NCBI GenBank assembly: GCA_007118195.1
Contig: SKSA01000285.1
Coordinates: 1 to 12,120, forward strand
From: Anaerobacillus sp.
Lineage (GTDB): Bacteria > Bacillota > Bacilli > Bacillales > Anaerobacillaceae
DNA: 12,120 nt
Reading direction: 5' to 3'
A program made the translations under genes and the position numbers. The notes below the pieces were generated by a model. The model saw only the letters and a program-made list of their open reading frames with translations, was not told where the DNA came from and searched no databases. Shown one piece after another: positions 1 to 6,120 of this stretch. Each line of letters begins with the position of its first letter. Position 1 is the first letter of the stretch.

Positions 1-1
1 C

Positions 2-27
2 GTGAAGAGGATCTTTTACCTCTTCAC
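2..27. repeat. 9-bp inverted repeat (hairpin) at the left edge
   Basis: GTGAAGAGG (2-10) and CCTCTTCAC (19-27) are perfect complements around an 8-nt loop. No T-run follows on the plus strand, so it is a poor terminator in that direction; the minus-strand tail lies outside the window. The right arm overlaps the -35 box of the promoter at 23-51, so it could also be an operator. The role is undecided. Confidence 0.5.
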
Positions 28-51
28 AACCAAACGTATGTTTTATATAAT
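23..51 (+). promoter_or_regulatory. SigA-type promoter of the 92-aa gene
   Basis: TTCACA (23-28; one mismatch to TTGACA) is separated by exactly 17 nt from a perfect TATAAT (46-51). Transcription would start near 58, about 18 nt before the GAGGTGG ribosome binding site (76-82) of the gene at 90. The -35 box lies in the right arm of the 2-27 hairpin. Confidence 0.7.
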
Positions 52-89
52 GATGTTAACGCATTTTCTAATACAGAGGTGGTTTTTTT

Positions 90-368
90 ATGACAAATCG
101 AGTAGTTGAAAACTATCAACGAGATGAAGAAATGATGATCCTTATTTTTGCACAATGGTGTGTGAATCATGATTTAAATCCAATCGAAATATATGAACGA
201 GCTTACCCACAACAAAAACAGAATGAAGCGTTAAACAAAGCCCTCGATTCAACCATTTCAAAAGAAGAATCGGAGTATATCCCAGATGAAACCCTATTCG
301 CTGTTTTATCAATGTTTGGGAATGAAGAACTTGCTTTTACTGTTAGCGAAGTAACAAAAAAAGGCTAG
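90..368 (+). CDS. Small conserved-type hypothetical protein (92 aa)
   Basis: The start is ATG, with GAGGTGG at 76-82 giving 7-nt spacing and a good SigA promoter just upstream. The product is acidic and has no signal peptide or membrane segment, so it should be cytosolic. It shows a compact pattern: an EEMMILIFAQWCVNHDLNP segment (residues 14-32), then AYPQQ (38-42), then an acidic KEESEYIPDETL stretch (58-69) and FGNEELAF (76-83). I recall similar small bacillar proteins (YxiS-like) but cannot verify that, and I assign no function. The TAG stop sits inside the stem of the hairpin at 362-384 that serves the convergent gene. It appears to be a single-gene transcript. Confidence 0.8.
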   Translation: MTNRVVENYQRDEEMMILIFAQWCVNHDLNPIEIYERAYPQQKQNEALNKALDSTISKEESEYIPDETLFAVLSMFGNEELAFTVSEVTKKG

Positions 369-384
369 GTGCAGTACCTAGCCT
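356..384 (-). terminator. Rho-independent terminator for the enoyl-CoA isomerase gene
   Basis: On the minus strand the 9-bp stem AGGCTAGGT/ACCTAGCCT (362-370 with 376-384) is followed directly by seven Ts (plus-strand A-run 356-362). It lies about 100 nt downstream of the stop of the minus-strand gene at 487-1290. In the plus direction the tail is only weakly T-rich, so it may terminate the 92-aa gene less efficiently. Confidence 0.8.
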
Positions 385-486
385 CATTGTATGTTCCGCC
401 CTCCCAATAATCAACTTATTAGCACACTGTTCGATTATCAAGATAAGCATATAAATTAATTTATCGTTTTATTCAAGTGACCTTCC

Positions 487-1290
487 TTAAGGGGCTGATG
501 GCACCTCCTTTTTTAAGTAATCAGCGTCACGTTTTTCTAAAAATGCCGAAATACCTTCTTTTCCCTCATTACTCATTGCTCTTTGGGAAAGCATTTCTGT
601 CTCCAAGCTCATTTGAGATTCGAGCGTTTCCTGTAACGAATGATAAAACAATTTTTTGGTTGCACCAAATGCATTCATCGGACCCATTGCTAATTTTTCT
701 GCAAGCTCAATTACCGTTTTCATTAAAAGATCATTTGAAACTAGCTCATTTACGATTCCCCACTCGCAAGCTTCTTTTGCGTTTAACATGCGGTTTGTAT
801 ACATTAACTCTAACGCACGTCTCATGCCAACGAGGCGTGGTAAAAAATAACTTCCTGAACCATCTGGAGTTAAACCAATTTTGTTATAGGCCATGATAAA
901 CTTAGAATTGTCCGATGCGTATACAAGGTCACATGCACATGCAAGACTCATCCCTGCACCAGCAGCTACCCCATTAACTGCACCGATAAAAGGCTTATCC
1001 ATTCTAGCAAAATACGAAATGGCTTGATGTAAATAAGCGGTTACACTTTTCAAATGGGAGCCGATTGGATCCTCATCATTAACGAAACTTTTCAAATCTC
1101 CACCAACAGAAAACTTATTTCCTGATCCAGTAATGACAACCGCTCTTATTTCATCACTTTCTGAACAATAAATAGCCACATCCATTAACTCTTTTGCCAT
1201 TTGTAAATTTAGCGCATTTCCTACTTCAGGCCTGTTTAAGGTGACAATTCCTACATGATTTTCAATCGATAAAAGTACACAGTTTTCCAT
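487..1290 (-). CDS. Enoyl-CoA hydratase/isomerase family protein, PaaG-like
   Basis: A cytosolic crotonase-fold enzyme of 267 aa, the usual family length, acting on acyl-CoA thioesters. The oxyanion-hole segments are visible: FSVGGDLKSF (60-69) and NGVAAGAGMSLA (106-117). The usual first catalytic Glu of hydratases is replaced by Ser at about 115. Asp143 in GLTPDGSGSYFLPRLVG (139-155) matches the Asp used by PaaG-type ring-1,2-epoxyphenylacetyl-CoA isomerases, and LEKRDADY near the C-terminus also fits. This favours a double-bond or ring isomerase over a classical hydratase. No paa or fad genes are adjacent, so the substrate is unknown. The start is ATG with GGAGGG at 1298-1303. It is monocistronic, with a terminator at 356-384. 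Confidence 0.88.
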   Translation of the reverse strand: MENCVLLSIENHVGIVTLNRPEVGNALNLQMAKELMDVAIYCSESDEIRAVVITGSGNKFSVGGDLKSFVNDEDPIGSHLKSVTAYLHQAISYFARMDKPFIGAVNGVAAGAGMSLACACDLVYASDNSKFIMAYNKIGLTPDGSGSYFLPRLVGMRRALELMYTNRMLNAKEACEWGIVNELVSNDLLMKTVIELAEKLAMGPMNAFGATKKLFYHSLQETLESQMSLETEMLSQRAMSNEGKEGISAFLEKRDADYLKKEVPSAP

Positions 1291-1303
1291 ATTGATTCCC
1301 TCC

Positions 1304-1560
1304 GCAAATTAGAAATAGTAATCTATTACCTAAACTCATAATCTTTATATTCGTTGTTTTTATCTGTTTTCCTCTTTATATTTTGCAAAGAATCTACCAT
1401 CTATATTTACAAAAATCTTATAAGAGGAATTCCCATCGTCAAATATATTTAGCTTATTAATATTCCGTATTAGAGTGATTAAACTAAACCACTATGCACC
1501 CAGGGAAGCTTAACCGTGAAATAGTTTCAGTAAACTGATAAAATTAATTTAATGACTTAA
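1304..1560. other. AT-rich intergenic stretch with no gene seen
   Basis: This is the upstream region of the isomerase gene (minus) and lies left of repeat element A. I find no convincing ORF with a ribosome binding site, no riboswitch motif, and no clear -35/-10 pair for the isomerase gene. One small hairpin, AGTTT-CAGT-AAACT, lies around 1524-1536. Confidence 0.5.
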
Positions 1561-1671
1561 TGAATTTCATAATCCTTATTTAGCGCCACTAGGGTGCTAC
1601 ATCTGTTGAGTTAGATCGTTCTCAACTAGATGTAGATGGATGTGGCTAGTTTATTGGTATTATGAAACACT
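1561..1671 (+). repeat. Palindromic MITE/REP-like element, copy A (~111 bp)
   Basis: The element starts with TGAATTTCATAAT (1561-1573) and ends with ATTATGAAA (1659-1667), its complement. An inner arm (GCGCCACTAG region) has a partly complementary GTGGCTAG at 1641-1648. The centre is a long hairpin, CTACATCTGTTGAG (1597-1610) with CTCAACTAGATGTAG (1621-1635), closing a 10-nt loop. The same termini, length and internal landmarks recur at 8878-8989 and, as a half copy, at 9000-9063. No transposase is encoded, so it would have to be moved by another element. No clear target-site duplication is seen. I do not recognise the family. Confidence 0.7.
1655..1663 (+). promoter_or_regulatory. Candidate extended -10 promoter inside the right end of element A
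   Basis: TGG-TATTAT (1655-1663) matches an extended -10 (TGN-TATAAT) and is partly formed by the element's terminal ATTATGAAA. Transcription would start near 1670, about 20 nt before the ribosome binding site of the acetyltransferase gene. No good -35 box is visible, which extended -10 promoters tolerate. This is an inference. Confidence 0.35.
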
Positions 1672-1701
1672 CGACTAAAAAGTAAAAGAGAAGGAGAAAA
1701 C

Positions 1702-2250
1702 ATGATAATTAGACAAGCAAAAGTAGATGATTGGAAAGGGATTTCTCGTGTTCATGTTGATTGTATGCACTCGGCATATCAGGAGATTTTACCGTCAGAT
1801 ATTATTAATAAGTTTACTTATAAAGATCGAGAGAAGCGATGGCAAAAGGACCTTCCAAATTCCATTCGTGGAGGAACGATGAATTTTGTTGCGGTAGATC
1901 AACAGGGTGAGATTGTTGGATTTGCCTTGGGGGGGACGATGAGAGATCCCCGCTTACGAATTAAATATACAGGAGAGATTTACGGGCTATATGTTCATCC
2001 TGAGGCGCAAGGACAAGGTTACGGTACAAAGTTATTTGAAAGTGTTGCACAGCATTTAGCTTCCCTTCACCATTCATCGATAGCTTTATGGACCTTCAAG
2101 GATCACCAATCTTGTTCGTTTTACAAATATCTCGGTGGCGAGGAAGTGTACGAAAAGAACACAATCATCGCTGGAAAAGAAATGAAAGAATGCGCTTATG
2201 GATGGGATCATTTACACACCTTTTCTGTCAAAACGAAAGATTTAAACTAA
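1702..2250 (+). CDS. GNAT-family N-acetyltransferase
   Basis: A 182-aa cytosolic acetyl-CoA-dependent transferase, a standard single-domain GNAT length. The N-terminus (MIIRQAKVDDWKGI) is the first GNAT strand. Motif A is clear: IYGLYVHPEAQGQGYGTKLF (93-112), with the Q-x-x-G-x-G/A pyrophosphate loop QGQGYG (103-108). Motif B follows as SFYKYLGG (139-146). The acceptor substrate cannot be told. The start is ATG with a GAAGGAG-type site at about 1690-1696. Repeat element A ends only about 30 bp upstream and may supply the promoter. The gene stands alone and ends at a strong terminator (2274-2299). Confidence 0.9.
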   Translation: MIIRQAKVDDWKGISRVHVDCMHSAYQEILPSDIINKFTYKDREKRWQKDLPNSIRGGTMNFVAVDQQGEIVGFALGGTMRDPRLRIKYTGEIYGLYVHPEAQGQGYGTKLFESVAQHLASLHHSSIALWTFKDHQSCSFYKYLGGEEVYEKNTIIAGKEMKECAYGWDHLHTFSVKTKDLN

Positions 2251-2273
2251 TTCAACTTATCCATCACCCTTCA

Positions 2274-2299
2274 AAAAACGCCGTTACCTCGGCGTTTTT
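2274..2299 (+). terminator. Rho-independent terminator after the acetyltransferase gene
   Basis: AAAAACGCCG (2274-2283) pairs with CGGCGTTTTT (2290-2299) around a 6-nt loop, 24 nt after the stop codon. The A- and T-rich flanks make it potentially bidirectional. Confidence 0.9.
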
Positions 2300-2353
2300 G
2301 GGGTCTTGGCACTTCCCGAGTAATATTAATTAAAGTATTTTTATTTCAAACAA

Positions 2354-2380
2354 TAAAAAAAGTGGAGGTTTCCCCCCACT
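2354..2380 (-). terminator. Rho-independent terminator of ddh
   Basis: On the minus strand the stem AGTGG-GG/CC-CCACT (2361-2380, one internal mismatch, GAAA-like loop) is followed by seven Ts (plus-strand A-run 2354-2360). It begins 15 nt beyond the ddh stop. Confidence 0.85.
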
Positions 2381-2394
2381 AATGCACGCTTCTA

Positions 2395-3369
2395 CTATAA
2401 AAGTTCTTTTCTAAGTTGTTCTGGTGATTTTGGAGATAAATAGCCAAAAGGAATATCAAATACTGTTTTCACTCCAGTAAAACCTTCTTGCGAATATTTA
2501 TAAATTGCTCTAGCGTAGGCAACCATCACGCTTGCTGTAAACTCCGGGTTGCTCTCTAATGTAAGACTAAATTCCATGATTTGATTAGTATTTTCACCGG
2601 TTTTCCCACTACGTAATACTACACCGCCATGTGGCATCTTTGTATGATTTTCTTTAAATTCTTCTTCGGTTATAAAGGTTACATTAGTTTCATAGTCGGC
2701 AAAATAGTTTGGCATCGTTTTAATGTCGTTTTCAATTCGTGCTAGATCTTCCCCTGGCTTTGCAACAACGTAACAATCTCTTAAGTGCTTTTCTTTTGTC
2801 GATAACTCTGGCTCTTCACCGTTACGTACCTTGTTTACCGCTTCTTCAATTGGAATCGTATATTGGACTCCATTCTGAACACCCTCAACACGTCGAACAG
2901 CATCTGAATGCCCTTGACTTAAGCCTTTGCCCCAAAATGTATATTCTTTCCCAACTGGCATGATTGACTCAGCTAATAAACGGTTAAGAGAGAATAACCC
3001 TGGATCCCATCCCGTAGAAATCACACACGCATGCCCGTTATTTTTGGCAACTTTTTCAACTGAGCTAAAATATTCTGGGATTTTCGCATGTGTGTCATAA
3101 CTATCGACAATATTGAACATTGATGCGATGTATGGCGCTTGCTCCGGTAAATCAGTAGCAGAACCACCACAAAGTAACATTACATCAATTTTCCCTTTAT
3201 ACTGTTCAATTTCAGAAATATGTATCATTTTCTTATCTTTACTAATTGCATCAGGTTCCCGTCTAGTGAAAATCCCTACTAACTCCATATCTTCGTTTTG
3301 CTCTATGGCTGCCTCTACTCCACGACCTAAATTCCCATAACCTACAATCCCCGCTCTAATCTTGTTCAT
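2395..3369 (-). CDS. ddh: meso-diaminopimelate D-dehydrogenase
   Basis: A cytosolic NADPH-dependent enzyme (EC 1.4.1.16) that converts L-tetrahydrodipicolinate and ammonia directly to meso-DAP, for lysine and peptidoglycan, bypassing the succinylase/acetylase steps. It is 324 aa, close to the Corynebacterium enzyme (320 aa). The dinucleotide-binding loop is GYGNLGRG (10-17), with GIFTRR (32-37) at the end of the next strand. Family blocks follow: GGSATDLPEQAP (68-79), VDSYDTH (88-94), STGWDPGLFSLNR (118-130), FWGKGLSQGHSDAVRR (145-160), ENDIKTMPNYF (213-223), HTKMPHGG (242-249) and NPEFTAS (274-280). The start is ATG with CTCCTCC (3375-3381, GGAGGAG on the coding strand). No other lysine gene is adjacent, and I see no lysine-riboswitch or T-box motif in its leader. 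Confidence 0.96.
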   Translation of the reverse strand: MNKIRAGIVGYGNLGRGVEAAIEQNEDMELVGIFTRREPDAISKDKKMIHISEIEQYKGKIDVMLLCGGSATDLPEQAPYIASMFNIVDSYDTHAKIPEYFSSVEKVAKNNGHACVISTGWDPGLFSLNRLLAESIMPVGKEYTFWGKGLSQGHSDAVRRVEGVQNGVQYTIPIEEAVNKVRNGEEPELSTKEKHLRDCYVVAKPGEDLARIENDIKTMPNYFADYETNVTFITEEEFKENHTKMPHGGVVLRSGKTGENTNQIMEFSLTLESNPEFTASVMVAYARAIYKYSQEGFTGVKTVFDIPFGYLSPKSPEQLRKELL

Positions 3370-3521
3370 TCTAACTCCTCCAATATAAATTTTTTGAATC
3401 CCCGAAAAATATTTTTCTATTTTTAAAAATTTTTACCAGTTATTTTTTCGACACAAATACTCAAAATTCCTCTTTTTATAGCTTTCAATTTATGAAGACC
3501 ATTATCAAAATTTCCAATATT

Positions 3522-3562
3522 CTTTTTGTACAAAAAGCATTACTGTAACTGAGGTAATGCTT
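3522..3562 (-). terminator. Palindrome plus hairpin upstream of ddh (possible terminator or attenuator)
   Basis: CTTTTTGTACAAAAAG (3522-3537) is a perfect 16-bp palindrome. It overlaps a second hairpin, AAGCATTAC (3535-3543) with GTAATGCTT (3554-3562) and a 10-nt loop. Read on the minus strand, the second hairpin is followed by TTTTTG and so looks like an intrinsic terminator, about 165 nt upstream of the ddh start. No minus-strand gene lies between it and 5320. It could attenuate a ddh leader, stop antisense transcription from the kinase side, or be a relic. The rest of 3382-3637 is AT-rich and shows no gene. Confidence 0.45.
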
Positions 3563-3637
3563 CCGTTTTAGTCAAAGAGCCTAAATCCAAGGGGAATTTT
3601 CCTAGATCAGAATATACTTTTATAGACAAGCAGGAAT

Positions 3638-3666
3638 TTTTCACATACTCACCGAATGTATATAAT
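3638..3666 (+). promoter_or_regulatory. Candidate SigA promoter of the histidine kinase gene
   Basis: TTTTCA (3638-3643, 4/6 to consensus) is followed by a 17-nt spacer and a perfect TATAAT (3661-3666). Transcription would start near 3673, giving a leader of about 75 nt. Confidence 0.5.
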
Positions 3667-3693
3667 TTTATGAAATTTCGGAAAAAAACAGAG

Positions 3694-3708
3694 ATATTAG
3701 CTTAATAT
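3694..3708. repeat. Short inverted repeat in the kinase leader
   Basis: ATATTA-GCT-TAATAT (3694-3708) lies between the candidate start of transcription and the ribosome binding site. It may be an operator or a chance AT-rich palindrome; the arms are short. Confidence 0.25.
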
Positions 3709-3746
3709 AGAAGAGTCTCTTTTATTAGTTGATTTGGAGGGGTTAA

Positions 3747-5075
3747 ATGAGTACTAAAGGTATACTACTAACAGAAAATATTTTTGTAAATAAAAACTCT
3801 CATATTTTGTATGTTTATGATACTTTAGAAAAGTATTTAGCAAAAACAGTATCGTTTATTTTAACAACGATTGAGAATGGAGAGGAAGTAATTTATATTG
3901 ATAACGTTCAACGAAGAAATATGGTAAAAAATAGATTGGTGAATTTTCTCTCTAATCACCAACTTAGTTTTGTTCATTTTATAGATAGTCATGAATTTTA
4001 CGGAGTGGGGTTCGATTTTGATTTTCAATATGTTATAAACAACTTCCAAGAAGTTACACGACCGTTATTAGAAAAACAGACTCCATTTCGAATTTGGGGG
4101 CATATTGATTGGAAAGAAGACCCTAATATATTGGAAAAATTAAATACCTATGAATGTGAATGTAATATAACTTTAAGCGAAATAGGTATTCTAACAGTTT
4201 GTGTGTATAACGGATCTACAACTCCTGCAAAAATTCAAAACAATGTGATGAAATACCATGATTATTTAATGACCGACAATGATGTATATCGTTCTGTCTT
4301 AAATAATAAATTACGTTTTGAGGCGGAATTCCCGTCACAAACTGTTGAGACACTAGAAAATGAAATTGATTTATATAAACAAAAACTAGATTTTATCCAT
4401 GTCATTTCACACGAAGTAAGAAATCCGTTAACAGTTATAAAAGGCTACGCTGCCATTCTTAAATCCGGTGAGGATAACGAAAATAAAAAGATGTTGTTAG
4501 ACATGATCAACGATTATGTAGACGTTATAGATAATGAAATTTCTCATATTATTTGTACAGAACAAATGCTATGCACAAGCGAGTTATGGAAAAGTAAAAT
4601 TATTAACCCTATGCAACTACTTGATGAAGTTATAGAGATCATGAAATCTAAAGCTAGGTCTCAAAATATACAGTTGTCTTGCAATATTCTTTTAAACGGT
4701 AACGAATTATTAAAATCAAACAATATCGGATTTAAGCTGATTATTTCAAACCTACTAAGTAATGCGATCAAATACAGCCCTGAAGGGGGAAAAGTTTTTC
4801 TAAATGCAATCATTCGAGATAAAGAACTTTTTATTGAAATTATTGATAATGGAGTAGGAATTAGCAAGGAAAACCAGCGTAAATTATTTAATAAATATGA
4901 AAAAATTGATACTGAAAAACAAGGGCACGGTATTGGTCTTTACATGGTAAAAAAATTAGTAGACCATTTTCATTCTAAAATAGATATAAAAAGTCAAATA
5001 GATCAAGGTACAACAGTCTCCCTACAATTTCCATTATTAGAATATGCACACAAAAAATTAGAAGAATATGTATAG
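3747..5075 (+). CDS. Cytosolic sensor histidine kinase with N-terminal MEDS-like domain
   Basis: A 442-aa orphan kinase. Residues about 15-185 resemble the MEDS (DcmR-type) sensory domain: SHILYVYDTLEKYL (18-31), NGEEVIYIDN (44-53) and TPFRIWGHIDW (112-122). A short helical linker (200-215) leads to the dimerisation/phosphoacceptor domain, with H222 in ISHEVRNPLTVIKGY (220-234). The ATPase domain follows: N box SNLLSNAIKYSPEGG (334-348), G1 DNGVGIS (367-373), F-like LFNKYEK (379-385) and G2 GHGIGLYMVKKLV (393-405). There is no transmembrane segment or signal peptide. The H box resembles those of Bacillus sporulation kinases that phosphorylate Spo0F; I infer a phosphorelay link only from this. 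No response regulator is adjacent. The start is ATG with GGAGGGG (3736-3742). Confidence 0.92.
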   Translation: MSTKGILLTENIFVNKNSHILYVYDTLEKYLAKTVSFILTTIENGEEVIYIDNVQRRNMVKNRLVNFLSNHQLSFVHFIDSHEFYGVGFDFDFQYVINNFQEVTRPLLEKQTPFRIWGHIDWKEDPNILEKLNTYECECNITLSEIGILTVCVYNGSTTPAKIQNNVMKYHDYLMTDNDVYRSVLNNKLRFEAEFPSQTVETLENEIDLYKQKLDFIHVISHEVRNPLTVIKGYAAILKSGEDNENKKMLLDMINDYVDVIDNEISHIICTEQMLCTSELWKSKIINPMQLLDEVIEIMKSKARSQNIQLSCNILLNGNELLKSNNIGFKLIISNLLSNAIKYSPEGGKVFLNAIIRDKELFIEIIDNGVGISKENQRKLFNKYEKIDTEKQGHGIGLYMVKKLVDHFHSKIDIKSQIDQGTTVSLQFPLLEYAHKKLEEYV

Positions 5076-5146
5076 GACAGTTTTTTTATTCACACTTAAA
5101 TGCTCTAAATTCTTTAATGTTTCCATTTCATCAACTCCAACTAAAA

Positions 5147-5312
5147 AAAAGAGTAACAGGAGCGAACTCGTTTCAGCAAGCCGAAACATCGAGAAATCAG
5201 ATGGAGTCTCGACTCCACCTGATTAAAAGTTCCCACCTACGCTACGCGTTGAGGTGGGGGGCTATAACCCTTTAACCATTTAAGGATTAAAGTTTCTCCC
5301 TGTTACTCTTTT
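5147..5312. repeat. 166-bp module: 14-bp terminal inverted repeat enclosing four hairpins
   Basis: AAAAGAGTAACAGG (5147-5160) is perfectly complementary to CCTGTTACTCTTTT (5299-5312). Inside, in order: CTCG-TTTC/GAAA-CGAG (5167-5193); AATCAG-TGGAGT/ACTCCA-CTGATT with one mismatch (5195-5224); CCCACCT plus CGC/GCG closing AGGTGGG (5232-5258); and CCTT-AA/TT-AAGG (5269-5285). The T-rich right arm makes a plus-strand terminator, and the A8 run at 5143-5150 does the same for the minus strand, so it could end both the kinase and the minus-strand genes. The third hairpin and its GGGGGCTATAAC tail remind me of IS200/IS605 right ends or omega/reRNA scaffolds, but this is unverified. No ORF lies inside, and 5076-5142 shows nothing else. 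Confidence 0.6.
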
Positions 5313-5319
5313 GTAGTTA

Positions 5320-5442
5320 CTATCGAATTTGGAAGGTTGTCAATGAAGAGCTACTTCTAAATATATCAGTTAGAGATTGAGCCTCTTCCTTCGTTAGATC
5401 CATCCATTTTTATGTGTCACCTTCTGAGTCTCTTACATCCAT
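5320..5442 (-). pseudogene. Possible broken 41-codon small gene downstream of the HEAT-like gene
   Basis: On the minus strand one frame runs ATG (5440-5442) through 10 codons (MDVRDSEGDT), a TAA (5410-5412), then KWMDLTKEEAQSLTDIFR and on to TAG at 5320-5322. The segment after the TAA has protein-like composition (DLTKEEAQSL). It could restart at the ATG 5401-5403, with AAGGTGA about 13 nt upstream (27 aa). It may be a small gene broken by a nonsense change, a 27-aa peptide, or chance. The ribosome-site support is weak for both starts. Confidence 0.2.
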
Positions 5443-5454
5443 AGATTTTCAGTC

Positions 5455-5898
5455 TTATCTAGTCGGTAATGTTGCCCAGGTCTCCTTTAGCCATGCATCA
5501 AATTCAGCGCCTTTATCTCCTTCATACGTATCATATAAATCAAGTCTCATCTTTTTCACTTTTTCTTTGAAGTCCTCATATGAATGATTTTCAGGTAAAC
5601 TCTTCTTAATTCTAAGAAGAATTTTGTTAGTTCCCTTAATTAGTTCGCCGTGCTTACGTTTAGGCATCGTCACCTCTTCACCAAAAGCTTCAAGTTTACG
5701 GAAAGCTGCCTCCTGTACTTTGTAAACAGCATCACCGGTCATACTATACTTTAATAATTCAATCGACTCTCTACTTTTCGACTCGCCTAACTCTTCTACC
5801 GCATCCAATCGCTCTCTCCAATTTGATGCTCTATTAATCGATTTTTTTAATTCGTTATACCTAGCTTTTAAATCTGTACTTGATTCGTTATTACTCAA
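5455..5898 (-). CDS. HEAT-repeat-like cytosolic protein (147 aa)
   Basis: A soluble, highly charged protein. From the TTG at 5898, a helical pair at about residues 12-38 (KARYNELKKSINRASNWRER...) precedes a HEAT/armadillo-like repeat (about 40-74: SRESIELLKYSMTGDAVYKVQEAAFRKL split over the repeat). A basic linker (MPKRKHGELIKG, 78-89) leads to a C-terminal helical part ending EFDAWLKETWATLP. I remember similar 'HEAT repeat domain' proteins in bacilli, of unknown role, probably protein binding. The longest frame opens at TTG 5907, but GAAGGGG (5909-5915) is only 1 nt from that codon and 10 nt from TTG 5898, so I choose 5898. Its promoter region carries an inverted repeat (see 5949-5994). No terminator of its own is seen before the module at 5147-5312. 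Confidence 0.8.
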   Translation of the reverse strand: MSNNESSTDLKARYNELKKSINRASNWRERLDAVEELGESKSRESIELLKYSMTGDAVYKVQEAAFRKLEAFGEEVTMPKRKHGELIKGTNKILLRIKKSLPENHSYEDFKEKVKKMRLDLYDTYEGDKGAEFDAWLKETWATLPTR

Positions 5899-5948
5899 TC
5901 TATCCAATCCCCTTCATGAAAAAACTTTGATAAAAATTCCTAACAACT

Positions 5949-5994
5949 ATTGTACCATTTAAAACCAATTCGTATACTTATTTGTGAAATGGTA
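5949..5994 (-). promoter_or_regulatory. Extended -10 promoter flanked by an 8-bp inverted repeat
   Basis: On the minus strand TGG-TACAAT (5949-5957) is an extended -10 element, giving a transcript start near 5942, about 27 nt before the GAAGGGG site. The -10 overlaps one arm of a perfect inverted repeat, TACCATTT (5953-5960) and AAATGGTA (5987-5994), whose arms are 26 nt apart and bracket the -10 to about -45 positions. This layout suits a repressor operator for the HEAT-like gene; the regulator is unknown. Confidence 0.4.
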
Positions 5995-6120
5995 TTCTTT
6001 TATTAAACTGAAGATAAAGACACTGCCCGTTGTTGTTTGAGTTGGATTGTGGAAGCCTTCTCAAAGAAGTTTGTATCAAATCTCCGAAATTTTTTTAGCC
6101 ACTCTAAGTCTCAAAAAACC

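Noticed and set aside
477..896. Plus-strand open frames overlapping the enoyl-CoA isomerase, and similar frames over ddh, the exporter and the DUF6544 gene
   Set aside because: They are antisense shadows of strongly supported genes, with no ribosome binding sites or family features.
3370..3521. Lysine riboswitch or T-box upstream of ddh
   Set aside because: I looked for the L-box core and the T-box GGTGG-ACCGCG motif on the minus strand and found neither; the stretch is simple AT-rich sequence.
3660..3680. Another end of the palindromic element (TTTATGAAATTTC)
   Set aside because: It is similar to the terminus, but no partner terminus about 111 bp away and no central hairpin are present; AT-rich coincidence is likely.
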